DNA of 64,000 bases. Source: Phaeodactylibacter sp. GTDB lineage: Bacteria > Bacteroidota > Bacteroidia > Chitinophagales > Saprospiraceae. The notes under the pieces are model-generated. The model had not been told where the DNA came from, ran no database searches, and saw nothing but the letters and a program-made list of their open reading frames with translations. Positions 8,477-16,393 of the stretch are shown in pieces; positions within the stretch are counted from its first letter, which is position 1; each line of letters opens with the position of its first letter. Both the position numbers and the translations under genes were made by a program. The stretch covers positions 33,766 through 97,765 of the forward strand of contig NZ_JALEGS010000055.1 in assembly GCF_022763345.1 (NCBI RefSeq), written 5' to 3'.

Positions 8477-9278
8477 TACGGGTCAAAATATCATCCTCAC
8501 CGGGCCGCCGCGCTCCGGCACAACATTGAGTTGCTTCCTACTCAATCAGTTGCCGAACACCATTGCGCTGCATGAACCCATGAACCTGGGAATGTTTCAG
8601 AGCCAGGAACAGGGCCTTGAGGAAACACAGCAGTTTTTCGCAGCCATGCGGCAGAGCCTGCTCACAGAGGGTAAGGCTTTGTCCAAAGTCAAAGCCGGCG
8701 CCATTCCCTCTAACCCCTTTGGTAAGGCGGAGCAGGGCAAACGAGCCAGTACCGTTAAAAAAGACTGGATCCATTTTGACAAGCCTCTTCAGCCAGACTT
8801 CACGTTGATCATCAAGCAGAATGCGCACTTTACCTTTTTGCTGGAGCCCCTCAACCTGCTCTATCCGCTTTACACAATTATACGTAATCCTGTCTCCACG
8901 ATTGCCTCCTGGAATACCATTCAGGCGCCGGTCTCCAAAGGCAACCTGACGGTGCTTAAAGGGCTGCGCCCCGCGCTGTTTGAAGAATTAGAATGCATAC
9001 CTGACCTACTGGACCGGCAGGTGCGCCTGCTGCATGAACTTTACCTCCCTTACCGCTTGCTTCGGAAAGATCAGATCGTTCGCTACGAGGATATTGTCGA
9101 AAGCAATGGGGCAGTGCTGAATCATCTTGTGCCCTCAGCTTCAGGTATTCACCATCCTCTCGAAAACAAAAACCGGAATGCTATATATGATGACTCAATT
9201 AGATCAAACATTGCTGAACGCCTGCTTCGCTTTGGAGGCAGCTATCTAGATTATTACACCGAAGAACAGCTAGTCTAA
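8466..9278 (+). CDS. sulfotransferase family protein
   Basis: This 270-residue protein starts at the ATG at 8466. The frame is open further upstream, but that part lies inside the preceding glycosyltransferase gene and is not protein-like. ILTGPPRSGTTLS (10-22) is the 5'-phosphosulfate-binding loop and IIRNPVSTIASW (138-149) the 3'-phosphate site of PAPS-dependent sulfotransferases. VRYEDIVESNG near the C-terminus is also family-typical. The product should transfer sulfate from PAPS to a glycan hydroxyl in the cytoplasm. It is paralogous to the protein at 20967-21860 (matching PRxGTT, NEP/HEP, IKxNAxFTxLLE and RNPxxxxxSW blocks). It overlaps the GT-B-like gene by 11 bp, so the two products probably act in consecutive steps. 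Confidence 0.85.
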   Translation: MDNNTGQNIILTGPPRSGTTLSCFLLNQLPNTIALHEPMNLGMFQSQEQGLEETQQFFAAMRQSLLTEGKALSKVKAGAIPSNPFGKAEQGKRASTVKKDWIHFDKPLQPDFTLIIKQNAHFTFLLEPLNLLYPLYTIIRNPVSTIASWNTIQAPVSKGNLTVLKGLRPALFEELECIPDLLDRQVRLLHELYLPYRLLRKDQIVRYEDIVESNGAVLNHLVPSASGIHHPLENKNRNAIYDDSIRSNIAERLLRFGGSYLDYYTEEQLV

Positions 9279-9310
9279 GTGGCTGGGAAGGCCCGGTTGC
9301 CCACTCAATC

Positions 9311-10243
9311 CTACTCACCTTTTCCTTTGCTAAGTAAAGATTGTGCAGACTGCCCATCTTCGTATTGCTTTACAAAACCAAGGTATTCATGATATGCATT
9401 TTGCCATTTCATCATTGCTTCATAGAACAAGGGGACTTTGGGTATTGCTCTTTCAATATGCTGATGCACCCACGGCTTCCTTTTGCCAGCAAAGTGTATT
9501 AATTTGGCGGTATCCAGCGTACAACCTTCTTGCGCTTTCATTATTTCAGCGAGCCCTAACCTAAAGTTGTAAGTGCCCGGCAAAAGATGATAGTTTTTAT
9601 GAAAACACTTGTTTAGCAAATACTGGTCAGTTGTTGGGTGTTTAAGCTCTTGGTACAACTCAGGAACCAAAAACCCCAATAGCTTTCTATAGTTTTTTTC
9701 GTTGATCCAATCTGCTGTGAAAAACATAATACCTGCATTAAAGGTACGGTACCAGTACTGACCTGTAGTACTTTGCGGCTGGACTGTTAAGTAAGTGATA
9801 CTGTCCTTTGCTTTCCCCATATAAGTAGCCCGGTCAGGAACGCACATCATAGGATGATCCATTGCCATAAGTTCACTGAAATCGCTGCAGATCAACACGT
9901 CGCTGTCTATATACAAATAGCGATTGTACCCTTTTAGCCGAAAAATATTTAGGGAGTAAAAAATCATCTTTCTAGGGCCCAATTGCGGGCTTACCGCTAC
10001 TACCCGCTCTATAGCATCAGAAAGGTCTTTTTCAGGCTCTGCAAAAATCACATTAGGAAAGCGCTCAAGCATTTGTTTTTCCTGCAAATTCAGGTCGCAG
10101 GCATAAATGATTACGTCCCCATCAAACCACTTGTTGTGCTTGAAAAAGGAATAAAGCATGACTAAGGTGCCAGGTACAAAGTCTGAGGAAGTGATGGTGA
10201 CCAGGCAATGAGGTTTTTGCTTAGTTTTTGACCAGATAGGCAT
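9311..10243 (-). CDS. glycosyltransferase family 8-like enzyme
   Basis: This 310-residue protein begins with a GT-A-type strand, CLVTITSSDFVPGTLVMLYS. RYLYIDSDVLICSDFSEL contains the DxD metal/nucleotide-sugar motif, and FNAGIMFF and DQYLLNKCF follow as in GT8 glucosyl/galactosyl transferases. LIHFAGKRKPW near the end matches the GT8 IHFxGxxKPW element. It should add one hexose to a glycan acceptor in the cytoplasm. It lies 49 bp downstream of the exporter ATPase on the same strand, so it is probably in the exporter operon. The sugar is not predictable. Confidence 0.8.
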   Translation of the reverse strand: MPIWSKTKQKPHCLVTITSSDFVPGTLVMLYSFFKHNKWFDGDVIIYACDLNLQEKQMLERFPNVIFAEPEKDLSDAIERVVAVSPQLGPRKMIFYSLNIFRLKGYNRYLYIDSDVLICSDFSELMAMDHPMMCVPDRATYMGKAKDSITYLTVQPQSTTGQYWYRTFNAGIMFFTADWINEKNYRKLLGFLVPELYQELKHPTTDQYLLNKCFHKNYHLLPGTYNFRLGLAEIMKAQEGCTLDTAKLIHFAGKRKPWVHQHIERAIPKVPLFYEAMMKWQNAYHEYLGFVKQYEDGQSAQSLLSKGKGE

Positions 10244-10292
10244 TTTAAAGTAGATTTAAGTGACAGATCATAAAACCTCACTTTTCAGTAGC

Positions 10293-11123
10293 TCACATCT
10301 CGAAGTGACGGATTTTTTTTAATTTCAGTTCTTTAAGATCGTCTGTCATTTTATCACCTACGATATCATTAATATAGTACTCAAGTGCTTCTGTGGTATT
10401 CCGGGAGTCCTGTAGTAAGCGCCCTCCACGCATGACCAAAACCCGGTTGGCAAGTGCCATTACTTTTCGGATCCGGTTAGTCACGTACAATACGGCCCGC
10501 TCTTTCTCCTGCACATACTCGCCGAGGTGTTCGTAGCATTTGGTTTTGAAAAGGCTATCGCCTACCGCGAGCGCCTCATCAATAATGAACAAGTCTGGCT
10601 CCGTAGCAATGGCTACAGAATAGGACAAGCGCGCGCGCATACCGGAAGAATAGTTGCCGACTGGCGTAGCGAGCGCATATTCTAACTCAGAAAAGTCGAT
10701 AATAAAGTCTAATTTACGTTTGAGTTCTGCTTCCGTCATGCCAAAAATAGCCGCCTTTAGTTTGATGTTTTCCAATCCGGTAAACTCGTTGCGCAGCCCT
10801 ACATTTAGGGCAAAAATAGGCGTTACTTTTAAAGGCTTGGGGTAAAGCACCTTTCCTTTGGTAGGGTGGTAAATGCCCGCAATAATCCGCATCAGCGTCG
10901 TCTTCCCGGAACCGTTAGCTCCAACAACCGCAATGACCTCTCCCGGGGCAACCTTGAAAGACACCTCATTTACCGCCCAAAACTCCTCAGGGCGAAGCGT
11001 GGTGCTTATCGGCTTGCCCACAGCCTGACGGGCTACATCCGTAATTCCATAATACAAACTGCGCTTTAGGCGTCGGCAGAATTTTTTGGACAGTTGGTCA
11101 ACTTCTAACAGATGGTCAGCCAT
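10293..11123 (-). CDS. polysaccharide ABC exporter ATPase (Wzt/KpsT type)
   Basis: This 276-residue ATPase carries a Walker A GANGSGKTT (68-76), a signature motif YSSGMRARLSYS and a Walker B LFIIDEALAVGD, all typical of the ABC-2 group that exports O-antigen, capsule or teichoic acid. It ends soon after the nucleotide-binding domain, so it lacks the C-terminal carbohydrate-binding domain of long Wzt proteins and is closer to KpsT/TagH-short forms. It lies 19 bp downstream of its permease. The pair would move a finished lipid-linked glycan across the inner membrane. Confidence 0.88.
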   Translation of the reverse strand: MADHLLEVDQLSKKFCRRLKRSLYYGITDVARQAVGKPISTTLRPEEFWAVNEVSFKVAPGEVIAVVGANGSGKTTLMRIIAGIYHPTKGKVLYPKPLKVTPIFALNVGLRNEFTGLENIKLKAAIFGMTEAELKRKLDFIIDFSELEYALATPVGNYSSGMRARLSYSVAIATEPDLFIIDEALAVGDSLFKTKCYEHLGEYVQEKERAVLYVTNRIRKVMALANRVLVMRGGRLLQDSRNTTEALEYYINDIVGDKMTDDLKELKLKKIRHFEM

Positions 11124-11142
11124 GAGCTTAAGTTAAGTGGAA

Positions 11143-11937
11143 TTAATTATTGATGAGCCGCTCCAGGACAAGAGTGCTGGATTTTAGTAAGAACCGGAAC
11201 GAAATTACGACCAACAACATACTTATACCTGAAAAAATCAGATATTCCAAAGGCCTGAACAGCGTACCACTTGTCAGGAGGTCGCGGCTAAATCCAATCA
11301 GATACGTTAGCGGATTGTACCCCACGATTACTTCCAGCCAGCTAGCTGTAATTTTGGGAGTGTATACGATAGGGGTCAGGAACATTAGCAGCTTCATCCC
11401 TTCGTCAACTAAATTGGCCACATCCACCATAATCACCCGGAAAATTGCCACAACCATTCCGATCGCCATGCCCAGAAGCAATAGTGGAATAAGTGAAAGC
11501 GGAAATAGCAAGGCCATAGCAGAAAACCGAACGCCAAATGCCAGCAATACGATCAGGTTGACAGCAAATGGGATGATAAAATTGATCAGGTGTACCACTA
11601 CCTTTTGCGTCAGCAAGGGCTCAAAAGGTACTTCAGACATAATCAGCATACGCCCGTTTTTGGTCAGCAAATTGCTTGCAGACTTGTAAGCCTCCAGAAA
11701 GAACCCCCATATAGAGGTGCTGAGCAATACATAGGCAGGATAAGGGATATCCGTCTCACCAGGATTTACCACACCCGCTCCGTTTAGAACAACCCAGATG
11801 ATAACCGCCAGAATAGGCAGGATGAACATCCAAGCCATACCCAGAAAGGATTTCTTGTACATGCCTATGATTTCCACCTGTGTCAGTTGCTTGACCAGGT
11901 ACCACCAGGCTTTTATCTTTCTCAGGAAGGTTCTCAT
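11143..11937 (-). CDS. polysaccharide ABC exporter permease (Wzm/KpsM type)
   Basis: This 264-residue protein has six predicted membrane helices. It begins with an amphipathic stretch and LTQVEIIGMYKKSFLGMAW, matching the ABC-2 polysaccharide permease family (R/K-x-L-W-like first helix). PIVYTPKI, TYLIGFSRDLL and a final helix also fit. It pairs with the ATPase immediately downstream and should form the inner-membrane channel for a polyprenyl- or lipid-linked glycan. No Wzx/Wzy, PCP or outer-membrane export gene is present in the window, so later export steps must be encoded elsewhere. Confidence 0.88.
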   Translation of the reverse strand: MRTFLRKIKAWWYLVKQLTQVEIIGMYKKSFLGMAWMFILPILAVIIWVVLNGAGVVNPGETDIPYPAYVLLSTSIWGFFLEAYKSASNLLTKNGRMLIMSEVPFEPLLTQKVVVHLINFIIPFAVNLIVLLAFGVRFSAMALLFPLSLIPLLLLGMAIGMVVAIFRVIMVDVANLVDEGMKLLMFLTPIVYTPKITASWLEVIVGYNPLTYLIGFSRDLLTSGTLFRPLEYLIFSGISMLLVVISFRFLLKSSTLVLERLINN

Positions 11938-11967
11938 ACCCGTTTTTTAAGTAGCCGAAGCTTACCT

Positions 11968-12513
11968 TTATTTCGATAAAGATGATTTATAGCCTTGTTT
12001 AGCCACAAATGCACCAAGGGAAGAGTAAGCGCCCTCATCCTTCGGCAAGTTTGCACCTAAACCGTCAACGTAACGGTTAAACATACAAAAAGCGCTTGAA
12101 ATCAAAACTGTATCGTGTATTTCTTCATCGCTGGCACCGGCAGCATGAGCGTTGCTGATCTCTTTTTCCATAGCATGCAGTTCATTGGACTGAATGAGTT
12201 TAGCCAGCTTCAGCAGCGCTTTCAACTTTGGCGTAACCTTTTCAGATTCCACCTGATAAATGGCACATTCCAGTATTTCACCTTCTTCGGCATCGGCACT
12301 TTCCATTACAGCTTTATGCATTTTGTAACAGAATTCACAACCATTAAGATGAGAAACAAAGGTAGCAATCATCTCCCGCTGAGCAACTGATAAAGGCGAA
12401 GGCCCCTGCAATAAAGCATTAGTAAACTCAGAAATTATTTTTCCAGTAACCGGTTTGTAGAGCAGCAACTCCACAATTCCCATGCGATTATTTCCTGAAT
12501 CAATATAAGCCAT
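11968..12513 (-). CDS. carboxymuconolactone decarboxylase/AhpD-like peroxidase-related protein
   Basis: This 181-residue protein carries the AhpD-family redox motif CEFCYKMH (C59, C62, H66) preceded by SVAQREMIATFVSHLNG. The family includes alkylhydroperoxidases and peroxidase-related enzymes that reduce peroxides through the CxxC pair. The start codon is preceded by GAGGAG at a spacing of 6 bases (12519-12524 on the plus strand), an unusually good Shine-Dalgarno for this phylum. It lies 30 bp upstream of the exporter permease on the same strand, though its function seems unrelated to glycan export. It may be a stress gene caught between two glycan units. Confidence 0.8.
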   Translation of the reverse strand: MAYIDSGNNRMGIVELLLYKPVTGKIISEFTNALLQGPSPLSVAQREMIATFVSHLNGCEFCYKMHKAVMESADAEEGEILECAIYQVESEKVTPKLKALLKLAKLIQSNELHAMEKEISNAHAAGASDEEIHDTVLISSAFCMFNRYVDGLGANLPKDEGAYSSLGAFVAKQGYKSSLSK

Positions 12514-12650
12514 AGTTACTCCTCTAAATTAAACCGTTCATTATTGCCATTTACAAAGCAACGAAGTACAATTAGAAATATAGCAACTCAACGCAAAAAA
12601 TTTATACTTTAGGGACTGAAAAATCGAACCTGACAAAAGGCAGCGAGCCA

Positions 12651-14081
12651 ATGTTATTTCAATCGCTTGATTTCCTTCTGCTCTTTCCTATCGTTATTGT
12701 TGTTTACTTTGCCCTAAACACCTCTTATCGATGGGTTTGGGTGCTTCTCACCAGTTATGGGTTTTATATGTTTTGGAATCCATGGTACATTGTGCTGCTT
12801 TGGACTTCCACCGTTTTGGATTATGTGGCAGCGATCCGGATTCATAGCTCTAAAAAGCAATCAGTAAGGAAAGGCTGGCTGATTCTCAGCTTAATCGTAA
12901 ATCTTGGTTTACTGGGTATTTTCAAATACTTCAACTTTTTTTCCGAGCAGTTTGCCTGGCTAATCCGGCTGCGCGATCCGGATTTCGAGCCATTTTTTCT
13001 GGATTTTCTGCTGCCGATAGGTATCTCTTTCTATACCTTTCAAACTATTGGCTATACGATCGATGTTTTTAGAAAAAACCAACAACCAGTCAGGCACCTC
13101 GGTAAGTTCGCTATCTATGTTTCGTTTTTCCCTCAGTTGGTAGCCGGCCCAATCGAACGAGCCAGGGATTTGTTGCCACAATTACATTTCAACTACAAAT
13201 TTGATGCGGCACGGGTCACCGGAGGCTTAAGGTTGTTCCTCTGGGGATTATTTAAAAAACTGGTCGTGGCGGACTATATCGGACTGTACGTGGGTTCCGT
13301 ATATGCTACTCCGGACAACCACGGAGGATGGACAGTTCTATTTGCTTCCTACTTGTTTTTCTTCCAGATTTACTATGATTTTTCGGCCTATCAGGATATG
13401 GCTGTCGGTACAGCACGGATACTGGGCGTTCGTTTATCAAAAAACTTCGACCCGCTGATCCTGCTCTCCTCTTCATTCCGGAACTTCTGGCGGGGCTGGC
13501 ATATTACCCTGACCCACTGGATAAGAGACTATGTCTACATCCCTTTAAATCTTAATGAAAAGAACCTTGCCCATCTCTCTATCGGGCCCCTCTACATCTT
13601 CTTTTTTGTTGGCCTTTGGCATGGTGCCAACTGGACCTATATTATATGGGGGGTATTGCACGGCATTTATATGATCATTGAGCGGGCACTGCAACCTGTA
13701 AGTACTTTTCTTGATAATGCACTGCTTGGGAAAAGAGGTATTAAATTTCTGGGCTTTCTGCTTTTCTTTAACGCTTTTACCCTTGCAAATATTTTTTTCT
13801 GTTCAACTTCGGCAGAGCAAGCCATCATGATGATCGGTAAAATATTTACGGCTCCTACGGTGAGTCTGAATCCGGGGATTTCTTCCTTTAAATTACAAGT
13901 GATGCTAACAGCCTTAGCCTTTGCCGTAGTTTTCGAATACTCCCGCAAACATCTCCCTACCCTCGAGTTGCTTAACTTAAAGCACACCTGGCTCAGGTGG
14001 AGCCTTTATCTTCTGATGGGGCTTGCAGTTTGGTTCCTGAGAATTCCTTCTGATGTACAGTTTATTTACTTTGAGTTTTAA
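12651..14081 (+). CDS. MBOAT family O-acyltransferase (AlgI-like)
   Basis: This 476-residue polytopic protein has the AlgI/DltB hallmarks: LPIGISFYTFQTIGYTIDV (121-139), FPQLVAGPIER (160-170), FRNFWRGWHITLTHWIRDY (276-294, conserved His 284) and GLWHGANWTYIIWG (321-334, active-site His 324). MBOAT enzymes carry an acyl group, usually acetyl, across the inner membrane for attachment to an exported polysaccharide. It is divergent from the AhpD-like gene and converges on the sulfatase gene with a 20 bp overlap of coding ends (14062-14081). Two SGNH-like proteins encoded nearby are plausible partners, as AlgX/AlgJ are for AlgI. Confidence 0.9.
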   Translation: MLFQSLDFLLLFPIVIVVYFALNTSYRWVWVLLTSYGFYMFWNPWYIVLLWTSTVLDYVAAIRIHSSKKQSVRKGWLILSLIVNLGLLGIFKYFNFFSEQFAWLIRLRDPDFEPFFLDFLLPIGISFYTFQTIGYTIDVFRKNQQPVRHLGKFAIYVSFFPQLVAGPIERARDLLPQLHFNYKFDAARVTGGLRLFLWGLFKKLVVADYIGLYVGSVYATPDNHGGWTVLFASYLFFFQIYYDFSAYQDMAVGTARILGVRLSKNFDPLILLSSSFRNFWRGWHITLTHWIRDYVYIPLNLNEKNLAHLSIGPLYIFFFVGLWHGANWTYIIWGVLHGIYMIIERALQPVSTFLDNALLGKRGIKFLGFLLFFNAFTLANIFFCSTSAEQAIMMIGKIFTAPTVSLNPGISSFKLQVMLTALAFAVVFEYSRKHLPTLELLNLKHTWLRWSLYLLMGLAVWFLRIPSDVQFIYFEF

Positions 14082-15495
14082 TTAGGTTATATAGTTCCAA
14101 AGTGATTTCCGGTTCCAGAAGTGCCTTGTTATTAGACTCAGACGGGTCCTCTGACAAATCAAACAAAATTGGGTAATGCCCTCCATACCTGGATGTAACC
14201 GGTTGAAGTACCTGTTCTTCCTCCGGCTTGAGGTAATGATCAATCATTTTTTTTGATCCCTCTGCCGGAATAAAGACCGCTTTAAGGTCACCCTTCCGTA
14301 TGGCCAGGACATCTTGAAAAGACCAGAATCTAAAAGCCGGTGCAGAGGAGGCTTCTGGGGGGGCAGCATTTTGGAATGCTGAAATTACAATGCCTTGCGC
14401 CTCTTCATATGGCACACAGGAAGCCGCCTTAATGATGGATTGGTATAAATCACAGACGTGGTAAGGGGTGTTTACCACTTTGCTACCGTGGATATGACCT
14501 GGCCAATGTACAATTGCAGGCACTCGAATCCCTCCCTCAAGCAAGGTTCCTTTCCCTCCCCGAAGGGCACCATTGCCCCGCACACCTGTCGGAGCGCCAT
14601 GGTCAGACAAAAAGATGACTAGTGTATTCGGATTTTTTTCCCAGATCACTTCAAATAGTTTGCCAATCTCTTGATCCAACAGCTCTACCAATGCTCCGTA
14701 CTTTTCAGGAGACACATCCGGTTTTCGAGTTCTGTGGGGGAACAAAGGCGCTTCCCCCGGCAACAAAAAAGGCTTATGTGGGTTGGTGTAGCTTAGCATC
14801 AGAAAATAGGGGTCTGCCGCATCATAAGACTTTATATAATCAATAGCTTTATCGGTAAGCCATGTGGTGAGATGTTTACCTTCTGGCTTAACTTCTTTCC
14901 CTCCGTCCGTAAGATTATAAATACCGTTAGGGTCTTGATAACTGATGTAGTCAATATGCCCGGTCAGGAAGCCTGAAAATTGGTCAAACCCCAATTTAAG
15001 CGGATGCTGGGTGTCCTGATACCCCAAATGCCACTTCCCAATCAACGCGCTACGATATCTCTGTTGTTTCAATATTTGGGGAAGTAGCGGCACTTCAGAG
15101 TCAATACCGCTTGTATGGTCAACCTTTCCAGGCCTCAGAACGGTTGGGACATTCACACTCCATGGCTGCATACCTGTTAAAAGCGAAGCTCGGCTAGGGG
15201 AACAAACTGGACTAGCTACGTAAAACTGGGTAAAGAGAATCCCTTCCCGAGCAATGGAGTCTAAGTGAGGGGTATGAATCGTTCTGCTGCCATATACACT
15301 TAGCGATCCATAGCCCAAGTCATCCGCCAGGATGAATATGATATCAGGATGCTTTGATGTTCCGGAGCGTGAAACGGCCTCCCTTTCGTTGGTACATGCA
15401 AGAACCATGACGAGAAGCAAAGCAAGAGTAAACGGCAAGGTCCGAAACCTATTTTGAAATGGCGCGAAATCCATATTCCTGTAGCATTTTTGCAC
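14062..15495 (-). CDS. lipoprotein sulfatase (type I, formylglycine)
   Basis: This 477-residue sulfatase has a lipobox-like LLVMVLAC with Cys at 34, so it is probably an outer-membrane or periplasmic lipoprotein. IIFILADDLGYG (52-63) gives the metal-binding Asp pair. CSPSRASLLTG (98-108) is the CxPSR sequence whose Cys is converted to formylglycine by a separate maturase, not encoded here. IGKWHLGY and LSDHG are also family-typical. Type I sulfatases hydrolyse sulfate esters. An ATG seven codons in (15474) is an alternative start, and the annotated start overlaps the upstream SGNH-like gene by 47 bp. Its presence among sulfotransferases suggests remodelling of the cell's own glycan, although foraging on environmental sulfated glycans cannot be excluded. 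Confidence 0.9.
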   Translation of the reverse strand: MQKCYRNMDFAPFQNRFRTLPFTLALLLVMVLACTNEREAVSRSGTSKHPDIIFILADDLGYGSLSVYGSRTIHTPHLDSIAREGILFTQFYVASPVCSPSRASLLTGMQPWSVNVPTVLRPGKVDHTSGIDSEVPLLPQILKQQRYRSALIGKWHLGYQDTQHPLKLGFDQFSGFLTGHIDYISYQDPNGIYNLTDGGKEVKPEGKHLTTWLTDKAIDYIKSYDAADPYFLMLSYTNPHKPFLLPGEAPLFPHRTRKPDVSPEKYGALVELLDQEIGKLFEVIWEKNPNTLVIFLSDHGAPTGVRGNGALRGGKGTLLEGGIRVPAIVHWPGHIHGSKVVNTPYHVCDLYQSIIKAASCVPYEEAQGIVISAFQNAAPPEASSAPAFRFWSFQDVLAIRKGDLKAVFIPAEGSKKMIDHYLKPEEEQVLQPVTSRYGGHYPILFDLSEDPSESNNKALLEPEITLELYNLIKTQSK

Positions 15496-16393
15496 TTAGA
15501 TCAGCAGAAAACTGAATCGCACTGTTGCCTTCAAGGTGGTGGTTACCATCGAAAAACAGGTACTTATTCATTAGATCTGGAGTGGTATAATTAAAATATT
15601 TCGTTTTGCTGTTGCCCTCTGCCAGTGCCGCCATTTTTTTATCAAAGCCCGGACATGCTTCGTTCTCTTCCTTAAGCATTAAAGGGCTCACCGGCAATCG
15701 GACCAAAACGACGTATCCATATTCCGATAACCAGGAAATAATTTCTGATAATGCGGCTTCTCTTATATCCGATTGGATCAACTCATATCTGATCAACTTC
15801 TCTCTGCGTTTATGATTTTGTCGTTGTTTTAATTGATCTTTATTGCTTGCGAAGGACAGCACAGTGCCATCTCTGAATATTTTTTTATTGTTCTGCCTTT
15901 CTCCTTCAACAAGCTCTTCCATCAAGGCTTTACTTCCTCTTGGATTTCGGAATAAATATTCCAAGTTGGGGTGCATAGTCAAATTCCAGAGGTCAAAAAA
16001 AGCAAAGTCCTTCTCTCTTGGATAGCGTTCTCCTCCAAAGTCCATAATGTTGCCAGGACAAACCGACAAAACAAAGAACCGGCGCTCACCTGATTTCATC
16101 GAGCTACGTCCGATCTTCCTTTTTATAGCAGACATATACTCGTAGCCATATGGAGACTGTGCTCCATTAAATGCAAAATTGATAAAGGGTTCTTCAAGTC
16201 CAAGTTCCTCTTTTAAGACAAACGTGACTAAGCCTTTTTTTGCCCTGGAGCCTCCAAGCACAATAGACGAAGCTGTCCCGGTAGCCTTCCAGTAGTAAAC
16301 ATCCGAACTTGCGCTAATGCGGTATTGAATGGCACCGTACCCCCCGCCCACGAGGAAAAGGAAAAGAAGAAGTTTTGCTGTAAACCTTTTCAT
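15449..16393 (-). CDS. membrane-anchored SGNH-like protein
   Basis: This 314-residue protein has a single N-terminal hydrophobic segment (about 6-24) and then a periplasmic domain. VLGGSRAKKG resembles the GxS block of SGNH/AlgX-like enzymes, and FFDGNHHLEGNSA near the C-terminus matches the DxxH catalytic block. The start overlaps the stop of the MBOAT-SGNH fusion by 4 bp (ATGA), a sign of translational coupling. A role in O-acylation of exported glycan, as a periplasmic partner of an MBOAT protein, is the best guess. The central region is unlike any family I recognise, so catalytic competence is uncertain. Confidence 0.65.
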   Translation of the reverse strand: MKRFTAKLLLFLFLVGGGYGAIQYRISASSDVYYWKATGTASSIVLGGSRAKKGLVTFVLKEELGLEEPFINFAFNGAQSPYGYEYMSAIKRKIGRSSMKSGERRFFVLSVCPGNIMDFGGERYPREKDFAFFDLWNLTMHPNLEYLFRNPRGSKALMEELVEGERQNNKKIFRDGTVLSFASNKDQLKQRQNHKRREKLIRYELIQSDIREAALSEIISWLSEYGYVVLVRLPVSPLMLKEENEACPGFDKKMAALAEGNSKTKYFNYTTPDLMNKYLFFDGNHHLEGNSAIQFSADLSAKMLQEYGFRAISK

